A stretch of 64,000 bases of DNA from Epinephelus fuscoguttatus (lineage: Eukaryota > Chordata > Actinopteri > Perciformes > Serranidae), in contig NC_064757.1 in assembly GCF_011397635.1 (NCBI RefSeq), forward strand, positions 31,325,339 to 31,389,338, given 5' to 3'. The position numbers were made by a program, and so were the translations under genes. The notes below the pieces were generated by a model. The model saw only the letters and a program-made list of their open reading frames with translations. It did no database searches and was not told the origin of the DNA. This document shows, in pieces, positions 57,409 through 64,000 of the stretch; the stretch's first letter is position 1, and each line of letters opens with the position of its first letter.

Positions 57409-59360
57409 TAGCTGACGCACTTGTGAAGGGTAAGAGGTGTCAGGTTTTAGGAGCAGCTGCTTCAAACGGCTTTTAACCCTGACCAGAACACAACTCTCTG
57501 AAAAAAAACAATAGATATTTACTGTGGTCATATTTTAAGATATTGATCATTATACAACATATTGTAAACCAGCAGCTGTAGCAAAAAGAATCTGTATTAG
57601 ACTTATCTTAAAACAATATCCGTAGAACCCTGTTACTGAGGCACTGCCAAAACCTTAGGCAGGTTAGATTTGTAAGGCAGGAGATTACTGAACCTGCTTC
57701 CTTAATAGTTCCCACTTTAGTTTGGTATGGCAATGTCAGCACTGCTACACAGGAGTGGAAACATATTGAATATTGCACATGTAATGACAGTTAGCAGTAG
57801 ACCAAACGTGGAAAAACTGAGACATATTGTTGAAATTGCACCTATTTTTCTTAAGACATCTTAGACTGTTCATCGTCTTGTTTTGTAAATAAATAAATGT
57901 TTTAAGAATGTACTTTTTTACACTAAAGGTAGAAAGAATTTGTAGGCGTTATTTTTAGGTTATTATGAAATGGTTTAAGTGGTCTGGCCCATTGGCGGTC
58001 AAATTCTGCTGTATGTGGCCCAAGAACTAAAATGAGTTTGTATCTGCTCTGTTCAGAAACAAGCATTATAAAATGAGCATCTCTGTGTAATGTTATTGCT
58101 GCAGCAGTGACCTATTCAAGGATGAAAAAGTCATTTACAAGTCAGATCCCAAATGATTTCTACTTAAAGGGAAGCTTTGCTAATATTCAATCAGCTTTGT
58201 GTCATCACAGTGTGGGTAATATGTGCAGATGAACGGTGTTTAGCTTCCTCCCGTGCTGTGAGTGCCTGGAGCTCCCCGCCCGTTGATGACATGTGTTAAT
58301 TCACCCAGCAGACCTCCTGCGGTAAATAAGCAGGGATTTCTTGACGCTTGCAGCAGGGGGAAAACCAAACACAGTTCAATTTCGCACACTGCCCACACTG
58401 CCATGACACAGAGCTGGTTGAATATTGGCAGTTTCCTTTTAAGTAACCAAATGGAACAAGGCTGCAATACTAAGTTTTAAGGAATGAAAATGAATCGGTA
58501 ACAGATTATTCCACATTTTTGACAAAAACATTTTTAAACACCCACCTGATGTGTAGGTTGAGGTTGGACAAAAAGGGTGAATATGAGAGAAATTGAAACC
58601 ACAGCTGAGGCCTAGTGTAATATTTTTAAGCGCTGACAGGATCAGAGATACCATGTCATTTCACCCTCTGACGGAGAGGAGAGGAGGGAAGCCTGTATGT
58701 GTGTCGTGTTGATATGTGAGCTAATCCACATTTCAAGTGCCTCCATGTGTGGGGGAGTGTGTAGCAACAGTTGGCCGGAAAATGGATTGACTTTAATAAA
58801 GTAGAAAGCAGTGTTCATCTGCACTGGTTTGCTGAAAGACTCACGTAGTGTATCAGTGCAGTGAACTTGTACGTCATAGTAGATAGAAAAGAGTTTGTTA
58901 ACTGCAATCAAATGAGCTCTGAGTCAGAGGTTTTCTCCCCCTCCCCTTACATCTCATCCCTCTCCTCTCTCATTTGTCTTTGCTCGCTGCACTGATGTCT
59001 TCCCTATTACCTCTGATTTGACTTGTCTGGTTGTGAATACCTAATCACGCTGAAGATGCCACACTTTCTTCCCTTGAAGGCTTTATTCTTATCACTCTCA
59101 TCTCATGGTTGGGCTGATACTCATGCCTTGCTGAGGGGGAGGGTATGTGCCACATACAGCTCATTCAGTGTAAATAAGCATGTGCATGTCATGACCTTGT
59201 AGAAAATGAAATATAATAGTACCCAAACACTTTTGTTTTGGATATTCCCTCATTTATGCAGTGTGGCTTGTCTGGCATCATTCATAAATTCATAAATTCG
59301 AATTAATGCTTCAGTATTGTTCACTATGATGACTTCAGGCTCCTGACATGTCTTTTGTTT
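57409..59360. other. Gene-free stretch
   Basis: No repeat termini or coding signal were recognised. A GC-richer patch at 58240-58330 is unexplained. Confidence 0.35.
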
Positions 59361-59367
59361 CCTTTAG

Positions 59368-59433
59368 ACAGCGCTGAACGTCCAGACACCAGTTGTCCTC
59401 ATCAGACAAACCCTTCTGCTGCTTCAGAATAAG
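59368..59433 (+). CDS. Candidate 66-nt internal exon of an unidentified gene
   Basis: A good acceptor (TTTTGTTTCCTTTAG, ending 59367) and donor (AAG|GTAGGA, 59433/59434) bound 66 nt. The segment is open in one frame only, reading TALNVQTPVVLIRQTLLLLQ and NK. It is symmetric (phase 0-0 if coding). I do not recognise the protein. It cannot be joined directly to the candidate exon at 43.7 kb in that frame, because the latter leaves two extra bases. A chance match is quite possible for so short a segment. Confidence 0.3.
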
Positions 59434-62285
59434 GTAGGACAAACATCCCTCTTCCCATTGCCAACAGACAGTGTACAACATGGCGAAGCCTGCATGCTTG
59501 TGTGTGTGTGTGTTTTAGCCTGTGTGAGCTCATTCTGTGTAATCCCCACTAGTGGATGCATAGGGGCTCCTCAGCTCTTGGGGTTGTACTCAAGGCCTTG
59601 GTTGGGGGTCCACAGCTGTTGTATGGAAAATGTACTGAATAAGTCACTTTTAGTTGCTATGTTACAAGGGACCATAGCAACAGTATAACGTCATCACTAT
59701 CACAGGGAGTGTTTTTCTTGGAGGAAAAAACACATCCTTTGAATTCTGAGTATGGCCTGCTGAGAGTTTCTATGTGGAAAATCAAAAGGAATGATAGTTG
59801 AGACATGTGACTATAGATTAGTTATTACCATACATAAATGATATACTCTGTGAGAGGGAAGTTGTGCTACTTCATGATACTCGTCATACATGCATTACTC
59901 TGACTAGAAAATTGTCCATCTGAACTCTGGCGAACTTTAAAGCACATTCAGGATCTCACTGTGTTCTCTACATGTACAGAAAATATGAATGCAGCCCTAG
60001 TTTCAGGGCTTTTTTAAAACCAACTGGGATGTAGCCTATTTGGTTTGCATGTGGTTCTTTGAAGTGCTGTGCCTTGTGAGTGTCTTCTGTCAAGGGAACT
60101 GAAGCAGTAATTCATGGTATCTGGTGGGCAATGATTGCATCTGTCTCCCTCTACATGAGTGCTCTTGAGGGAATCGTGTTAGTTAGCCTATGCGCGTGTT
60201 CATGTGGATGTGTGTTTGTAAGTCCTGTAGCTGCAACTGCTCTCAGAACCAGTTTGCTGTATTAATCAATACCAGTGTTTACTGTTTTATGTCTTTCCCT
60301 CATTTCTACATTTCTTTTAATTTCTTTCATGTTTGCCTTTTAAATTTACTGTAGTAGACATTTGGTTTTGATGTGGGGGATGTTATGATGTTTCAACAAT
60401 TCAGGTCCTCCATATTAGCACATATTAATATTTTGTAAGAATATCTGTGTTGATATGACGTATCATATAGGTCCTGGCAATGTTTAAGTTTACACAACAG
60501 TGTCTGTATATTTTGAATAGTGCATGATAGTGGATTATACTTAAGTTATGTTTACATTTATTTATGAGGTAGAATGCAGGCGCAAGCTATTTACACCAGG
60601 TATGGTGCTGTAAGGTAGTTTAATGTGCATAACAGAAGGAGTGTGGACAACATTGTGTGTAAAAGACGGCGTAAAGTTTGTGTTGATTTGGATCGTAATA
60701 AGTTTTTGACCGTTTTGCAGTGTTATAACACGACGGGAATATGATGAGAATATATAGAAATTGGACATCGAGCACCTAATCTTTTTAGCAAAGATAAACA
60801 ACTAATTTGCTTAGAGCTGAACTAATAATTATTTCTATTAATTATCATTTAAACTGTCAAACATTGTAGGAAAATAGTATAAAATACTTGTCAGCATTTC
60901 CCAGAATCTAAAGGGACGTTTTCAAACAGCTCATTTTGACCTACTAACAACAAAGCAGCAAATTACCCCATTTGAGACATCTGTAATTACGTGTGCTGAT
61001 TGACTGAAAACACTAACTTAAATCAAAGTGTTTGCTGGTTATAATTTTCCCTTGATTAAACTTTTTGATTAATCAACTGTTTGTTTCATCTCTAGTTTTG
61101 TAAGCATTTAGGCGCTATCAAAACGTCATGAGACTTTGTAGTGCCGTTGGGATTGACTTCAACTGGTACAGGCAGCACTGCCATTGTTCTACACACAGTA
61201 CAAGTATTACAGTGAAATTATCCTGGGTCAAACATGCAAATGTTATAACATTTAGTGATTATTGATGGTTTAAAAGGTAACGTCTGTTTGCGTTGTGTTG
61301 ATAAAGGTGTGCCTTAGTTATTATGGTTGCATTGATTGAAGGAATAAATGCAGTATGGTGTTTCACCCATAAGAAGATATGGTAGGTAAAACAAACTATC
61401 CTCATGTTCCTAAATGCTTGATTAGAGCCTGGCAAATATTATGGGGTGATACTGGATTATCACAGATATATTATTGTCAGCCAATAACGGACAACAAATC
61501 CCAGAAGAAAAATGACAAAAAATACGTTTTTAATAAGAGTTAAAATAATCCATTCCTCCCATTCAGATCGATTTTCATTTGAATGACTGGATACTAATTC
61601 AAGAAATCCGAATTCCATCTTTTAGTATTCACTTTTTTACACTGATGTGTGAAGCTTTAACCCATTAATCCCACCGGTAGTACATGGGCGGTGGCTCTAA
61701 AGTATTAACGACAGTGATATTGAGAAACTCTGACAGTACCCGTTCTTTTACCTGTAACTGTTCACTTATTTCACTCAGTTGTGATGTCAGGACTGTGATT
61801 TATTTTATTGACATTTTAGATTTGTAAGTCAGTAAAATATGGAGTTTATATTGTGACTTTGTCATTTTAATATTGCTGTTGCTGCTCTAAAAACAACATT
61901 TAATTATAAAATATTCTGTTTTAATCCTGTCCTAAATATATTCTTTTTTTGACAGTTCCTTGTAAATTTAGCAGTATTAGCTCTCTGTTAATCTCTTTCA
62001 CTTTCCAGCAAAAATGGTACTATTACTATCTTTTTGTTATCTTATTATCTTACTGTTAATATCCCCAACTGAATCAATATTGAATATTGAATCAAATCAG
62101 AAATCCAATTGAATCGGGACCTTGTGAATCGAAATTGAATCAATTCAGGAAATCGATGATTATACCTACCCCTAAAACATATAAGTTCACATGATTTTGA
62201 AACAGTTTATCGACCAGAGAAAACTATCAAGCGTATTTATTTATTTAACTGAACTAAAATGTCCCACTCAGTACGTAGTTTTTAT
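59434..62285. other. Gene-free stretch
   Basis: No convincing exon or intact repeat was seen. A possible end of a fish MITE (ATGATTATACCTACCCCTAA) lies at about 62155-62175 next to AATTGAATC repeats. If a gene spans this region, this would be intron. Confidence 0.35.
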
Positions 62286-62289
62286 TTTA

Positions 62290-62765
62290 CTACAATAGAC
62301 TGTATAAAAATAATGGACAGAGCCACCGTGACGTCACCCGCTCGTTTGTGGACTCCATTTTAAAGGATCAAGTTTGGCATTTGGCTGTAGCCACTTTATC
62401 CAGGAAATGATAATATTTGGACGAGAGTGTGGAGCTGTGGAGGAACGAGGGACTGATCTGACTCATTGAGGGTGATGACGCCTCACTTTGAATGCCTAAC
62501 TTTAATCCTTATTGAAATGTAAACAGGTGAGTTATATAGAAATTAACCCCCTGTACAGCTGTCATGAATGTTGAATTGGCTATAGAGAGCAAACTGTTTT
62601 TTGTACCAGGTTGTAAACATGTTTATTTCTGCTGTAAAGTTGGGCATTTTAATAACATGGGGGTCTATGAGGACTGACTCACTGTTGGAGCCTCAAGTAG
62701 CCCTTAGAGAAACTACAGTTTTTGGTACTTCCATTTGGTTTCATTTTGTAGTCTCAAAGGCTCCT
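62290..62765 (+). repeat. Interspersed fish repeat
   Basis: The ordered blocks ACTGTATAAAAATAATGGAC, CACCGTGACGTCACCCGC, GTTGTAAACATGTTTATTTC, TTAATAACATGGGGGTCTAT and TTGGTACTTCCATTTGG are familiar from many percomorph genomes. Non-coding; superfamily and exact ends not assigned. Confidence 0.55.
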
Positions 62766-62769
62766 GCTT

Positions 62770-63235
62770 GGTTATGCCTCTGTGCATAATATTTTGGGTG
62801 TCTGTCCATCCATCTGTCTGTCCTATTCTTGTGGACATGATATCTCAGTAATGCCTAGAGGTAATCTCTTCAAATTTGGCACAAACGTCCCCTTGGACTC
62901 AAGAATGTACAGGAATGTACTCAAGAATGTACAGATTACAATTGGTGGTCAAAAGTCAAAGGTCACTGTGACCTCACAAACTTTTTTCCTGGCCTCTTCA
63001 TACGCTACAATTCATACACTAATTATGACAAAATTTCACACTCACTGTGACTTTGTAATATTCTGCAGAACCACTTTTGGGGCCTTTGTCAAACACCATA
63101 ACTCAGGAACAGAAGAGGAGAACAGAAGGGGAGACATTTGGTCAGACACTGAGTTGATGACTCTAATCTTGGGTATACATGTTGAAACTGTGCTGATTGT
63201 ATAGATCTCCTGTGCTGCCGGGGGGAAGATGTGAG
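62770..63235 (+). repeat. Second interspersed repeat with a chance long ORF
   Basis: Blocks such as GTGGACATGATATCTCAGTA, TTCAAATTTGGCACAAACGT and CAAAGGTCACTGTGACCTCA mark a repeat often seen in fish DNA. A 140-codon frame (62782-63204) runs through it but has no protein-like features and follows the repeat text. CAAGAATGTACAG is duplicated at 62890-62935. Confidence 0.5.
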
Positions 63236-63529
63236 TGACGTATCCATGTTATAGAATTTGTAACTTCTTTGCAGCAACATCCATATCTGAAGCATTGTCT
63301 GCTGTCTCGTGATTGTCATTTCAGCATGTGACATGTCTCTCTATCAGTCCTCTGTACGCCTCTGTAAAAATAGTCTCTAAGTGAAGACAGCATGTTTCCC
63401 ACTGGAAATTATTCACTGGCAGATCAAACATGTCAATATAGTGATGACTCCATTTTGCCAAAAAGTACATTAAATTCCTTTAAAGTCTGCTCTGCATATA
63501 TTATAAGAGTCTGGACAGATGTGAATGTA
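63236..63529. other. Short non-coding spacer
   Basis: Nothing recognised. Confidence 0.3.
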
Positions 63530-64000
63530 GATTCAGATTCAGATTTCTTTATTGTCATGCAAACACACAAGGAAATTAAGATGCACTCAAGGACCAAGCT
63601 CATATATAAAAATAAGTAAGAAATAGTAATAAAAATATATAAATACCTCCATTCCAATCAAATTGTACACAATGGTAGATACACCTCATACACTCACTGC
63701 CAACCTGTGTAGTTAAAATGGGATTAAAAAGTAGTGCTCATGCACATTATTTCACATAAAATAAGTCATTGCACTCAAGAAAATAAACTCTAATGTGTTT
63801 TAGTGGGTATGCTTCACTTCAGAGTTCAGTATGGTAATGGCTTTGGGGTGGGGGCTGTTTTTGACTGAGACTGAATTTTGTGGTGCGTGTTTTGATGGAT
63901 CTGTAGGATTTTTTGGAGGGCAGTGGCTCATGGGAGTAATGTAAACCGCACCTTGAATGGTTGGCAGAGTTATGCAGCTGTGAGGCGGTAATTCTAGTTA
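63530..64000 (-). mobile_element. LINE-type 3' region, running off the window
   Basis: It begins AGATTTCTTTATTGTCATGC and continues with ACACAAGGAAATTAAGATGC, the usual look of a fish LINE tail in reverse orientation. It then carries CAGTATGGTAATGGCTTTGG and GGGGGCTGTTTTTGACTGAG, a decayed coding-like part. An ATTCAG repeat precedes it. The element continues beyond the window edge. Confidence 0.5.

Noticed and set aside
62782-63204. 140-codon frame near the right end
   Set aside because: Lies in a widespread fish repeat containing CAAAGGTCACTGTGACCTCA; no protein-like composition.

Overview
The window reads as nuclear DNA of a ray-finned (teleost, probably percomorph) fish. It has short GT-AG introns, many dinucleotide microsatellites, and a dense mix of small DNA transposons, tRNA-derived SINEs, LINE tails and a solo LTR of the kinds common in fish genomes. 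Only two genes can be named, and both lie in the first 22 kb on the + strand.

Region 1 (0-5.3 kb): a complete four-exon dual-specificity phosphatase gene, dusp2 (spliced CDS of 948 nt, 315 residues). A promoter-like stretch lies upstream with a perfect CArG box plus CRE-like, E-box and KLF-type sites. A 3' UTR with an AATAAA signal lies downstream. Region 2 (5.3-19.2 kb): gene-free. It holds a 2-kb repeat carrying a minisatellite, (CA)n tracts, a small transposon with 5-bp target duplication, several interspersed repeats and a solo LTR. Region 3 (19.2-23.6 kb): adra2b, the alpha-2B adrenergic receptor, in a single coding exon (525 residues). As I recall the human map, DUSP2-ASTL-ADRA2B are consecutive and co-oriented; here dusp2 and adra2b keep order and orientation, but I see no astacin-like gene between them. 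Dusp2 would switch off MAP kinases after stimulation and adra2b would signal through Gi/o, but nothing in the sequence links them beyond old synteny.

Region 4 (23.6-43.6 kb): repeat-rich and without a recognised host gene. It contains a second, inverted copy of the minisatellite-bearing repeat, LINE fragments flanking another repeat, a broken Tc1/mariner transposon and a SINE both inserted in one older repeat, tandem poly(A)-ended units with strong hairpins, and a palindrome-ended repeat with a 92-codon reading frame. Region 5 (43.6-64 kb): an ETS/YY1-type promoter-like site with a short open first exon near 43.65-43.74 kb, and an isolated exon-like 66-nt segment at 59.37 kb. These may be the 5' part of an unidentified gene running off the right end. 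Between them lie a 1.4-kb element with 5-bp target duplication, a nested foldback element flanked by an unusual 48-bp direct repeat, and further MITE-like repeats.

No rRNA, intact tRNA gene, CRISPR array or bacterial-type system is visible. Exon boundaries are inferred from splice consensus and reading frame only. Repeat family names are from memory of fish repeats and should be treated as tentative.
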